In this document: positions 36,460 through 44,518 of the stretch, in pieces
Layout: each line of letters starts with the position of its first letter
Position numbering within the stretch: the stretch's first letter is position 1
DNA from: GWB2-37-7 sp942492835
GTDB taxonomy: Bacteria; Bacillota; Clostridia; Lutisporales; Lutisporaceae
Assembly: GCA_942492835.1 (NCBI GenBank)
Contig: OW818645.1
Coordinates: 3,100,001-3,164,000 of the forward strand
Direction: 5' to 3'
DNA length: 64,000 nucleotides
The notes under the pieces: generated by a model
Database searches by the model: none
The model's input: only the letters and a program-made list of their open reading frames with translations
Told to the model about the DNA's origin: nothing
Program-made: the position numbers and the translations under genes

Positions 36460-37332
36460 ATGAGTTATGTTAAATATCTGCAGAAAACTATAGATTATAT
36501 CGAAGAGAACATTAAACAGCCTATTACAATTGAGGCTTGTGCCGAGGCGGCAGGATTCTCAAAATATCACTTTTATAGGTTATTCACCTTATTTGTTGGA
36601 GTTCCGTTAATGGAATATGTGAGAAAGAGACGACTTGTTTATGCGATGCAGGATGTGAACAAAGGCAGACGCATTATTGATATTGCACTTGATTTTGAAT
36701 ATAGCTCGGAACGGACATTTTGCAGAGCATTTCAAAAGGAGTATGGTAAATCACCGGGCAAATTTAGAAATAAGAATTATGCAATACCTGAAAAACCAAT
36801 ACTTAAAGAAAATGAATATATAATTTGGGGAGGAATAAATATGGAATATATTTTTAGTGATGTAACAATTGAAAAACTGGACACTATGTATGTGGCAAGT
36901 TCATATGTAATCAGCGATAATCCTGAGGGGGAAGTTATAAACTTTATGATAGAGTGGATGAAAAACCATAATATTCACATTAAGTCAAGACAATTCGGAT
37001 TTGATATTCCTGTCTCAGAAGAACAAAACCAAAAAGGTCTTAGGGGATATGAGTACTGGGTAAAAGTAAAAGAGGATACTTATGTATGTGAAGGAGTGAA
37101 ACTGAAAAAAATAGATGAATGTGATTATGCAATACTGAGAATAACAAACCCTTTCTCAAATCCTTTTGAAGTTATACCTGCTGGATGGAAGAGATTGGCG
37201 GAGTGGGTTAGCTCAAATGGATATACGTCTCATTACAGCAAAGGTGAAGTCGATAGGGAAAAATACTGGCTTGAGGAAAAAATCGAAGAAAATGGTGTTA
37301 CTTACCTGGATCTTTATTTTCCATTAAATTAA
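36460..37332 (+). CDS. AraC-family regulator with GyrI-like domain
   Basis: 290 residues from the ATG at 36460 (CGAGGAG 9 bases upstream; a TTG at 36439 is less likely). Residues 1-110 are the double helix-turn-helix of AraC (ITIEACAEAAGFSKYHFYRL; then IIDIALDFEYSSERTFCRAF). Residues 130-290 are a GyrI-like effector domain (VTIEKLDTMYVASSYVISDN ... YLDLYFPLN). This SoxS/Rob-like head with a drug-binding tail usually senses hydrophobic toxic compounds. Confidence 0.88.
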   Translation: MSYVKYLQKTIDYIEENIKQPITIEACAEAAGFSKYHFYRLFTLFVGVPLMEYVRKRRLVYAMQDVNKGRRIIDIALDFEYSSERTFCRAFQKEYGKSPGKFRNKNYAIPEKPILKENEYIIWGGINMEYIFSDVTIEKLDTMYVASSYVISDNPEGEVINFMIEWMKNHNIHIKSRQFGFDIPVSEEQNQKGLRGYEYWVKVKEDTYVCEGVKLKKIDECDYAILRITNPFSNPFEVIPAGWKRLAEWVSSNGYTSHYSKGEVDREKYWLEEKIEENGVTYLDLYFPLN

Positions 37333-37340
37333 TTCCGCTA

Positions 37341-37380
37341 TAGTAACCACAGGAGTATTTACTGTGGTTACTATTTTTTT
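37341..37380 (+). terminator. terminator after the AraC-GyrI gene
   Basis: TAGTAACCACAG, loop, CTGTGGTTACTA, then seven T residues: a perfect 12-bp stem. Confidence 0.92.
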
Positions 37381-37560
37381 ATATTATTAAAAATAATTGC
37401 ATGTAATACATTAAAAAATCTACATGACACCTGTTGCGTGGAACCGTATCATAAGTGAGTTGCGGGCAAAATAAAGAGACTTAAGAAAGTATGTTACAAG
37501 ATTTTATCTGTTTTGCATTAGTATAATTATGTGATATAAATATTATTAATATATGCTTAC

Positions 37561-37617
37561 TTGGCAATAAAACAATGATATGATATAATCTCCATAAATT
37601 TCGCAACTTTAAGTTGC
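37561..37617 (+). promoter_or_regulatory. promoter with palindromic operator before the XRE-GyrI gene
   Basis: TTGGCA (37561-37566), 17 bases, TATAAT (37584-37589). At the expected start lies GCAACTT-T-AAGTTGC (37603-37617), a perfect 7+7 dyad fit for a helix-turn-helix dimer, probably the downstream regulator itself. A 5' UTR of about 100 bases follows. The rest of the 37381-37560 gap is empty. Confidence 0.65.
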
Positions 37618-37710
37618 TTAAAATCAGATAAATGAAAACTCAAGTTGGTGTTAGGGTATTATTTTTACTGTTATAATAAGCTCATCACAATATAAAGGAG
37701 AAACGATAAT

Positions 37711-38406
37711 ATGAGCTTTGGACGAAATTTACAGTTTTTAAGAAAAATGTATCATAGTATCACACAGGAAGAATTAGCAGAAAGAATGGGAGTCTCCCGC
37801 CAGACTATTTCAAAATGGGAACTGGATGCTGCCTACCCAGAGATGGAGAAGGTAATAGAACTATGTCAACTCTTTTCATGTTCTATGGATCAGTTAGTAC
37901 GAGAAGATATAAATATGTGTAATGAAGCATACTCAGATATTCGAGTTGAGGAAATTGCGTCATTTCGATATGTCGGGTATGCAGTAATCAGCGGAGAACC
38001 TGAAGATGATGCTATAAAGCATGTAAAAGACTGGGCAGTTGGCTGTGGGATAGGACAACCTGAAATTATAGGGTGGGATTTCCCGTATGTATCACAAGAA
38101 CAAATAAATGTGTATCATATGCACGGTTATGCTGCTGCATGCATTTTACCTTTAGACTTGGAATTAACATGCGATAACATAGAAGTCATTCTTCAGAAAA
38201 AGCAAAAGTATGCAATTATAACAATTAAAGAGCCTTTTAAAGCACCGTTTACTCTTATTCCAAATGCATACAAGACACTCATACTGTATATGGAGATAAA
38301 TGGAATCAAGCATAAATTGACTAAAGAAATTCTATCTTGTTTTGAGAAAGAATACAAGAAAGACAGCATTAGTTATATGGATGTGTATATAGCTGTTGAC
38401 ATGTAA
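37711..38406 (+). CDS. XRE-family regulator with GyrI-like domain
   Basis: 231 residues. The N-terminal 65 residues are a Cro/cI-type helix-turn-helix (ITQEELAERMGVSRQTISKW ELD). The remaining part (75-231; FRYVGYAVISGEPEDDAIKH to SYMDVYIAVD) is a GyrI-like effector domain. AAAGGAG precedes the ATG. It is the third GyrI-type regulator within 8 kb, each with a different DNA-binding head. Confidence 0.85.
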   Translation: MSFGRNLQFLRKMYHSITQEELAERMGVSRQTISKWELDAAYPEMEKVIELCQLFSCSMDQLVREDINMCNEAYSDIRVEEIASFRYVGYAVISGEPEDDAIKHVKDWAVGCGIGQPEIIGWDFPYVSQEQINVYHMHGYAAACILPLDLELTCDNIEVILQKKQKYAIITIKEPFKAPFTLIPNAYKTLILYMEINGIKHKLTKEILSCFEKEYKKDSISYMDVYIAVDM

Positions 38407-38525
38407 AATCCAGGTAATGGAATATATGTAGATTAAGAGAATTATCTTAGTTGGAGCATGTAAGATTTCACTTCTGTATACTAATAATAAAGAAGTATAA
38501 CAAAGTAAATTAGGAGGATAAGGTA

Positions 38526-39215
38526 ATGGGTGATTTCAGTTATAAAGATACTTATATTGAAGATGGAAAAAGGGTACTGGAAGTTAACATACTTCCAGAA
38601 AAGCATTGTAACTTCGACTGTATATTTTGTCCTATTGGCAGAACACAAAATAAGGTAGATACTCAAAAGTCATTTGATAAAATAGATAGCTCTTTGATTG
38701 AACTAGAAAGCATGATAGAGAATACAAAAGCAGAATTAATCTTTATTAACTCAAAAGGAGAAGCCTTAGTAAATGATAGAATCGGTGATATTGTTGACCT
38801 TATCAAAGTAAAAGGTTTGCCTGTAAGACTGCTATCTAATGGATATTTACTAGGCAGAGATGAATATATAAAAATTGCAAATAAATGTGATGAGGTTGTT
38901 GGAGAGATAAAAGTAATAACAGAAGAAGATTTTCAAAAAATCCAAAGACCAATTGAGGGATATACACTTGAAGATTATGTTTCAAGCATGGTTTACTTTA
39001 ATAAGCAATATAAAGGGAAATTTATATTTGAAATTACTATCATTAAAGGCTATAACGATGATGAAGAATCAATTCGGAAAATAAAAAATATTATTGAGGA
39101 AATAGCTCCCAACAAGATAATTATTGCAAGAATAGAAGATGAAAGATTTAAGAAAAAACTTGGTATAACTGATGAAAGATTTGAGGAAATTTCAAATGCA
39201 TTACAGAATCTTTAG
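38526..39215 (+). CDS. radical SAM domain protein
   Basis: 229 residues. CNFDCIFCPIGR carries the CxxxCxxC motif (about Cys 29, 33, 36), and FINSKGEALVNDRIGDIVDL and VRLLSNGYLLG fit the radical SAM barrel. It is short for the family (a minimal barrel without an auxiliary Fe-S domain), in the MoaA/YfkA-like class of uncharacterised proteins. Substrate unknown. RBS TAGGAGG. The following WYL regulator starts 75 bases on. Confidence 0.8.
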   Translation: MGDFSYKDTYIEDGKRVLEVNILPEKHCNFDCIFCPIGRTQNKVDTQKSFDKIDSSLIELESMIENTKAELIFINSKGEALVNDRIGDIVDLIKVKGLPVRLLSNGYLLGRDEYIKIANKCDEVVGEIKVITEEDFQKIQRPIEGYTLEDYVSSMVYFNKQYKGKFIFEITIIKGYNDDEESIRKIKNIIEEIAPNKIIIARIEDERFKKKLGITDERFEEISNALQNL

Positions 39216-39290
39216 TGATGTTTATCCATAACAAGAAAAATATAGTTAACTGCTGTAATCTTATAGTATATAATGTTATTGGTGATATAT

Positions 39291-40202
39291 ATGAAAATAG
39301 AGCGTTTATTAGAAATAATAATTATTTTACTTAATAAAGGAACTATTACTGCAAAAGAGCTTGCAGATAGGTTTGGCGTTTCTACAAGAACGATATACAG
39401 AGATGTTGATGTGCTTTCTACTGCAGGGGTGCCTGTTTTTACCAATAAGGGTAATGGTGGAGGCATATCTCTTTTAGAAAGTTATTCTCTAAATAAAGTT
39501 CTTATATCAGAGCAGGAAAGCGAAGGTCTTATATTTGCACTAAAAACATTACAAGTAACTCAATATCCAGAAATCGATAAGGTGCTAGATAAAGTTGGAG
39601 CTATGTTTAAGCGTTCTAATTCCGATGATTGGGTATATATTGATTTCTCACCCTGGGGCAGCAACCCTAATGAACATAATAAGTTTATTGGTATTAAGAA
39701 AGCTATTCTTGAATATAAAGTCATTATATTTGATTATGTGAATTCAGAGGGAAAGATAAGCAGACGAAGTATTGAGCCTATGAGACTTATTTTTAAGGGA
39801 CAAGCATGGTACTTATGGGGTTATTGTAGAACTCGTCAGGATTATCGTACATTTCGTATCTCCAGAATTAAAAATATGGATGTAACAAATGAATTATTTG
39901 AAAGAAAAAAGCTTGAGGTTATAGGAAACATTGAATGTAATATAAATTCAATAACTATGGTAACTTTAAAGCTTAAGTTTTATCCAGAGGTATTATACAG
40001 GCTTTATGATGATTTTGACTATGATACAATAATCAAAAATGATGATGGAAGCTATAACGTAACAGCAGATTTTCCTGAGGATGAATGGTTATATGGATAT
40101 ATCATGTCTTTTGGTTGTTATGTAGAGGTTTTGAAACCAGAGCGTATACGTATAATAATTGAAGATAGGGCAAAAAAACTTTTGAGATTTTATGATAAAT
40201 AA
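39291..40202 (+). CDS. HTH/WYL-domain transcriptional regulator (YafY-like)
   Basis: 303 residues from ATG 39291 with GGTGAT upstream. N-terminal HTH_11 (LNKGTITAKELADRFGVSTR TIYRDVDVLS), then a WYL domain (SRRSIEPMRLIFKGQAWYLWGYC; RTFRISRIKNM) and a C-terminal WCX part. WYL proteins act as repressors or activators that bind nucleic acid or small ligands. The DNA glycosylase-like gene 87 bases downstream may be its target. Confidence 0.88.
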   Translation: MKIERLLEIIIILLNKGTITAKELADRFGVSTRTIYRDVDVLSTAGVPVFTNKGNGGGISLLESYSLNKVLISEQESEGLIFALKTLQVTQYPEIDKVLDKVGAMFKRSNSDDWVYIDFSPWGSNPNEHNKFIGIKKAILEYKVIIFDYVNSEGKISRRSIEPMRLIFKGQAWYLWGYCRTRQDYRTFRISRIKNMDVTNELFERKKLEVIGNIECNINSITMVTLKLKFYPEVLYRLYDDFDYDTIIKNDDGSYNVTADFPEDEWLYGYIMSFGCYVEVLKPERIRIIIEDRAKKLLRFYDK

Positions 40203-40288
40203 ATTCAAATATGACACACAGTAGTCTTATTTAATAGTATATTATTATAAGAAACTAAGGGTATTAGGAGATAAAGGGAGGAATTAAG

Positions 40289-41113
40289 TTGATAGAAACA
40301 CCTGAATCTTATGTGTTAGCAAAACAAATTAACCATGTGTTGAAGGGAAAGGTTATTAAGCACGTTGAGGTAAACCACTCTCCTCATGCTTTTGCATGGT
40401 ATACAGGAAATAATGATGAATATCAAGACAAGCTACTTGGTAAAACCATTACCACTGCTGATGTTTATAGTGGAATCGTGAGAATAATAGCAGAGGATGT
40501 AGTAATGATTATTTCTACTCCTATCAGGTTCCACAGAGAAGGTGAAAAACTGCCTCAAAAGCACCAACTCTATATTGTATTTGAAGATTCTACTTCAATT
40601 ACCTGTACGGTACAGATGTGGGGATGTATGTTTTGCTTCAATGAAAATGACCCAGAGGGAATACCCAAATACTATGTTACTAATAATAATCCATCTCCCT
40701 TGGAGGATAAGTTTAATGAGGAGTATTTTAAGTCTTTGCTTGAAAAAGAGAAGCTTTCTACTCTTTCAGCAAAAGCTTTTCTCACCACAGAGCAGCGTAT
40801 AACAGGACTTGGCAACGGTTCAGCACAAGACATACTTTGGACTGCAAAAATTCATCCGAAACGTAAAATGTCAACTTTGTCTGAGGGTGAGCTAAAAGAA
40901 ATGTACAAGTCTTTAAAAAATGTTTTCATGGACATGATGGGACAAGGGGGCAGAGATACGGAACGAGATTTGTTTGGTAATCCTGGAGGGTATAAAACGA
41001 TTTTGAGCAAAAAGACAGTTGATAAGCCATGTCCTATTTGTAATACTATAATTAAAAAAGAAGCATATCTTGGAGGGAGCATATATTATTGCCCAAGCTG
41101 CCAAAAGTTATAG
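40289..41113 (+). CDS. Fpg/Nei-family DNA glycosylase-like protein lacking the N-terminal proline
   Basis: 274 residues from TTG (RBS GGGAGG). The family build is clear: N-terminal beta sandwich, helix-two-turn-helix with ITGLGNGSAQDILWTAKIHP, and a C-terminal zinc finger CPICN ... YYCPSC (four Cys). In Fpg and Nei the protein starts MPE(L/G)PE and Pro2 forms the Schiff base with the damaged base's sugar. Here the start is MIETPE: residue 2 is Ile, Glu3 is kept. The protein should still bind DNA but may not cut by the usual route, unless translation or processing begins differently. The arginine finger (YKTILSKKTVDKPCP region) is also diverged. Confidence 0.78.
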   Translation: MIETPESYVLAKQINHVLKGKVIKHVEVNHSPHAFAWYTGNNDEYQDKLLGKTITTADVYSGIVRIIAEDVVMIISTPIRFHREGEKLPQKHQLYIVFEDSTSITCTVQMWGCMFCFNENDPEGIPKYYVTNNNPSPLEDKFNEEYFKSLLEKEKLSTLSAKAFLTTEQRITGLGNGSAQDILWTAKIHPKRKMSTLSEGELKEMYKSLKNVFMDMMGQGGRDTERDLFGNPGGYKTILSKKTVDKPCPICNTIIKKEAYLGGSIYYCPSCQKL

Positions 41114-41205
41114 GCTTGGTAATTCTAAAATTAAGGAGAAAACAGTATGTCAGAAGCAATTGATTACACACGGTGAAGTCAAAGCTGGAGTTATTTGCCT
41201 GCTTA

Positions 41206-42111
41206 TTAAGATCCCGACCCATTTGAAGCAACTAATTCCAGTCGATTATCTATAAGCTTGTAAACAAACCACCCTTCCCCTTCATAGTACCAACTTTTTA
41301 TAATAACTTCCATTATTCCATCGCAATCGAGATCTGAGAAAGTCTCAATACGATACAAAAGCCTATAAAGTGAGACTACTTCCTCATTTTTAAGCCTGAT
41401 GTCTTTTTCAACCACCTGGTCTACTACTTTACCATTTACCAGCTTTCTAAATATTAATATTGCATTATCACCTTTCATAACTTGCTCAAATTTGTCATTT
41501 ATAGTATTATCAGCAGTGATTAGAACCTCTTCAGTGCCATCCCCATCTAAATCAACCTTGATAACCTGTTTCAATGAAGTATCAGGATTTTTCAAACCTT
41601 CTTTAATCATTAGATTTTTAACTAAATCATTATAGCTTTTTTGATCAGTGCTCTGATTTCTATAACCCCTTGGGTATATACTCCAATCTGCATTTATTGC
41701 AATGTCATAATCTATATTTTTATTATTCTCACCAAATAAATCAATCATGTCAAATCCAGGAATATACTTGTCTTCCTTTAATGTCTCCCCTGATTTGGAA
41801 TTAATGGGTAATCCTCCTGCAGCATTACCTTTTTTCGTATCATTAACATATACATCATAATGATAGCCATCAAAGTTTACTAACCCACTATTATAAAATT
41901 CATCATAATGCATCCACTTACCCTTATTTAATCCACCAACCAAAAGACCTTTAATCAATATTGGTGTAGTAATATCCTTCCTATTCTCATCATTTAGGGT
42001 AGTATTTGATGAGACGTTTTTTTCTGTTGGATTTATCAATTGATTATCGGAGCATCCAATTAATAAAAGGATAATTATGATTACTACAATAAGTCTCTTC
42101 AAAACACTCAA
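41206..42111 (-). CDS. lipoprotein with calcium-binding-like repeat
   Basis: 301 residues on the minus strand. LIVVIIIILLLIGCSDN has a lipobox (LIGC, Cys about 20). VDLDGDGTEEVLITAD and SDLDCDGIMEVII are FG-GAP/EF-hand-like Dx(D/C)GDGxxE segments that probably bind calcium. The middle part (GKWMHYDEFYNSG; YPRGYRNQST) is not recognised. It should sit on the outer face of the membrane. Its 3' end faces the glycosylase-like gene. Confidence 0.78.
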   Translation of the reverse strand: MSVLKRLIVVIIIILLLIGCSDNQLINPTEKNVSSNTTLNDENRKDITTPILIKGLLVGGLNKGKWMHYDEFYNSGLVNFDGYHYDVYVNDTKKGNAAGGLPINSKSGETLKEDKYIPGFDMIDLFGENNKNIDYDIAINADWSIYPRGYRNQSTDQKSYNDLVKNLMIKEGLKNPDTSLKQVIKVDLDGDGTEEVLITADNTINDKFEQVMKGDNAILIFRKLVNGKVVDQVVEKDIRLKNEEVVSLYRLLYRIETFSDLDCDGIMEVIIKSWYYEGEGWFVYKLIDNRLELVASNGSGS

Positions 42112-42379
42112 CTTCCTTTCAAGTCTTTAATATGTCTGGCGATTGAAGGTCGTACACTGTGGATGAGTCTTATTTCGCAGAACTACTTATTAGGTGAATA
42201 TATTTTTTATTGAAATATAATTGGTATATTATACAAACATACTATGTATACACTTGATATAAAGTGCATTTGATAGTTATCGAAATATTTGTATAATTTC
42301 TATATATAGTAATTATATGGCATTTTATAATTTTTTACAATGATAAGGGAAGACATGTATTTACTGTTATAAAAGCACT

Positions 42380-42589
42380 GGGGACGGTTCTTTTTGCTTT
42401 TAAAAGGAATGAAGGATAATCTCACATTCTAAAAGCATATAAAAATTGGTAAGTAATATATAATCAAAATAGGTAATGATATGATAGTTAAAAAGTATAC
42501 TGATGAATTTATATCTTCTGTTATTCAGATTGTTAGAATAGCTACATATATGTTAGAGTAATAATTAAAAAGCAAAAAGAACCGTCCCT
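42380..42589. repeat. MITE-like element, copy B
   Basis: About 210 bp with the same terminal inverted repeats as copy A (GGGACGGTTCTTTTTGCTT; AAGCAAAAAGAACCGTCCC) and a related interior. The left flank AAAAGCACT also matches the hairpin at 34982. The region to its left (42112-42379) is AT-rich with no gene that I can see. Confidence 0.8.
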
Positions 42590-42946
42590 ATTGCTTCTGG
42601 TGGCTATTATTTGTAACAGGGACAGCTGCTATAATAAGCAGTAGGTTTTCTTCTAGAACTAAAAAGAAGAATCGAGGAAAATGTTTTTAGGATAGATAAT
42701 TTGACTAATAAAGTATCAACTTGCGGAGTTATAGATGTATATGCTTCTGCGATTGATAAGAAAAATTAAAAATTGGGATATATTAGTGACTTCATAGTTA
42801 CAAGAATAATTTTTCTCACTACGTAACCGCTATACATTTATTAAGGTAATGAGTTAAAGATAAATTTCTGTGAATTATAGTAGTTTACTAAGTTCGTTTG
42901 ACTATGAACGAGCATCATAAAAACATTGAAAGGCAGGTGGCTGTAT
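42590..42946 (+). other. non-coding or decayed region before the cut response regulator
   Basis: A short frame ending ...RIDNLTNKVSTCGVIDVYAS about 42768 has no start and looks like a scrap. Nothing else is supported. AGGTGG at 42936 is the RBS of the next frame. Confidence 0.4.
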
Positions 42947-43051
42947 GTGAAAATAGCTATTTGTGATGATGAGCTAGCCTTTTTTGATATCATTAAAAAA
43001 AATCTACTAGAGTATAGAAATATTATTAATTGTGAATCCGAACTTTTTTAA
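42947..43051 (+). pseudogene. LytTR-type response regulator, cut after 28 codons by the prophage
   Basis: A GTG with AGGTGG upstream starts VKIAICDDELAFFDIIKKNL, the N-terminal strand and acidic pair (CDDE) of response-regulator receivers in the AgrA/LytR-type group. After 28 codons the sequence meets TGTGAATCCG, the prophage left end; the frame runs six codons into phage DNA and stops at 43049-43051. The rest of the gene should lie beyond the right end of the prophage, outside the window. Confidence 0.8.
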
Positions 43052-43180
43052 AACGGATGTGAGGGGACAGGATAAATGACAAACGGGATACGGCGGGATA
43101 ACGCGGGCGACCGTGGGAAAAACCGTGATTATATCGGGATAAACAGCACTTTAGGCGGGACAGCACGGGAACGAGTGTCA
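43031..43180 (+). repeat. prophage left-end repeats, probable transposase-binding sites
   Basis: After a terminal ATCCG...CGGAT dyad (43037-43056) come GGGACAG, CGGGATA, CGGGATA, CGGGCGA, CGGGATA, CGGGACA and CGGGAAC within 110 bases (about 43064-43172), some about 10 or 20 bases apart, i.e. on one face of the helix. Mu ends carry several sites for its transposase in this position. Confidence 0.6.
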
Positions 43181-43738
43181 AATATATTGAGATGAGGGCG
43201 TCGAGAAAATCGGCGTCTTTTCTTTTTGCTCTAAGCAAGGGCATATCGGCGGGAGCGATCATTGGATAGGAAACAAGGGCAACGACCGCAAAGCCGCATT
43301 ATACAAGGATTTTATTGCATAACAAAGGCCGTTCGGTTCTCCCCGGAAGTCACAGCAGCGGACAAAAGAGGGAGACCTCGCGGCCTTTATATGTATTATA
43401 GCACCACCACCTCATGATGTCGAGACAGCGAGCCGTGCGAACGGAGCGTTACTTCGTGCGAAAAATACAAAGAAAGCGTTACTTGAAGAGGATATTGACG
43501 TCGATCACGACCAACATGACCCGTTATCGCGTTACTTTACCCGTGCGGAGAGGAACGGCAAAGCTCTCCTCCACCGTCAAAACGGCGCAGGAGCAAAGGG
43601 ACAAAAATGCCAAAACTAAAAAAGGCTGTCCCATTGGCGCAATATCAAGGGTTTTTTTGATATTTAGAGGTCGTCGGGCAGCCCTTTACAAAGGGACATA
43701 AAAACGATTAAGTTTTTAATCATACAAGGACAAAAAAA
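43181..43738. other. left-end segment without a supported gene
   Basis: Several overlapping frames exist, none with a ribosome binding site. Visible structure: AAAGGCCG (43325) with CGGCCTTT (about 43380) as an inverted repeat; GCGTTACTT three times (43446, 43476, 43529); and near 43620-43690 GGCTGTCCC with GGGCAGCC plus ATATCAA/TTGATAT, terminator-like and suited to stop leftward repressor transcription. Confidence 0.4.
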
Positions 43739-44176
43739 TCAAGCGGTTTCAGGGCGGGTTTTAGAACCCTCGTCGGAGTCGCTTTTTTGCTGCTTGTTGG
43801 TGTCGGAATACGTTGAGTATGTAGAGCCCCTTTCCCCTGTCATTTTTTCGTATTTCAGGTTCACAAGGTCAAAGACATCTTCTTTATTTCTATCATCAAG
43901 CAGTCGATACATAGCGACAAGATCAGCCTCGTCCTCACTCAACGGAACGCCGTCACATGACAAGTCTTGCAAAGTAGATACATCTCTATCTCCGCTAACG
44001 AGGTAGTCTATACTGATATGTAGATAGTTAGCTAATTTAGTAAGACTTTCAAGACTTGGGTTTTGAGTTGACCACTTTCTAATAGTGGCGTTTGAGAGAC
44101 CGCTTTCCCTCTCCGCCTGTTTAATCGTAAGGCCTCTTTCATTTAAAATATGTTGGACTCTTTCTAAGAGAGACAT
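43739..44176 (-). CDS. prophage repressor, XRE/cI-like
   Basis: 145 residues on the minus strand from the ATG at 44176 with GGAGGTG upstream; a longer frame has no RBS. Residues 1-60 are a Cro/cI helix-turn-helix (LTIKQAERESGLSNATIRKW) followed by LANYLHISIDYLVSGDRD. There is no LexA-like protease domain, so it would not be self-cleaved. Its position at the left end, reading towards it, equals that of the Mu c repressor. It should hold lysogeny through the palindrome in the early promoter. Confidence 0.85.
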   Translation of the reverse strand: MSLLERVQHILNERGLTIKQAERESGLSNATIRKWSTQNPSLESLTKLANYLHISIDYLVSGDRDVSTLQDLSCDGVPLSEDEADLVAMYRLLDDRNKEDVFDLVNLKYEKMTGERGSTYSTYSDTNKQQKSDSDEGSKTRPETA

Positions 44177-44220
44177 TTCTACACCTCCATAAATAATTAG
44201 ATATATTCCTACTCTATGTG

Positions 44221-44249
44221 TTGACAAGTAGATAAGTTTCTACTATAAT
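44221..44249 (+). promoter_or_regulatory. prophage early promoter with operator in its spacer
   Basis: TTGACA (44221-44226), 17 bases, TATAAT (44244-44249): both boxes are consensus. The spacer holds AGTAGATAAGTTTCTACT (44227-44244), a dyad with AGTAGA/TCTACT arms, the likely repressor operator. On the other strand TTGTCA, 16 bases, TATATC could drive the repressor gene, so the two promoters overlap face to face and form the lysis-lysogeny switch. Confidence 0.82.
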
Positions 44250-44329
44250 GATATTAAGATTAAATTTTAAATCATTTAAAGAATAACACATAGCCCTATA
44301 AAAAGGAACAGGAAAAAGGAGGAATTACT

Positions 44330-44494
44330 GTGAGACACGGGAAGAAGCCGACACGGAAGCAGAAGATCAGACTCGGACAAGCAGGACTCAACCCGGAGAA
44401 CTGGCTCGTCATTAAGCAGAAGCAGGACGGCGAGCTCGTCATCCTACATAAGACCACCGACCGCGTGAGGGTCGTCCCTGCAATTACTAACTAA
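44330..44494 (+). CDS. DUF6906-like small phage protein (54 aa)
   Basis: GTG at 44330 with AAAGGAGG upstream. The sequence RHGKKPTRKQKIRLGQAGLN, then PENWLVIKQ and a C-terminal LHKTTDRVRVVP, fits the short basic proteins of the DUF6906 type found in Firmicutes phages and mobile elements. It is the first gene of the early operon. The function is unknown. Confidence 0.7.
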   Translation: MRHGKKPTRKQKIRLGQAGLNPENWLVIKQKQDGELVILHKTTDRVRVVPAITN

Positions 44495-44518
44495 CAATAG
44501 AAAGGAAGGAACAGCAGC

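Noticed and set aside
41145..41175. Start MSEAIDYTR after AAGGAG, downstream of the glycosylase-like gene
   Set aside because: It stops after 9 codons. It could be the front of a broken gene, but nothing downstream continues it convincingly.
43414..43701. 95-codon frame at the prophage left end, and a second overlapping frame containing repeated GALLRA/KALLEE-like segments
   Set aside because: Neither has a ribosome binding site or a usable start in the conserved-looking part, and I recognise no family. The region is described as non-coding.
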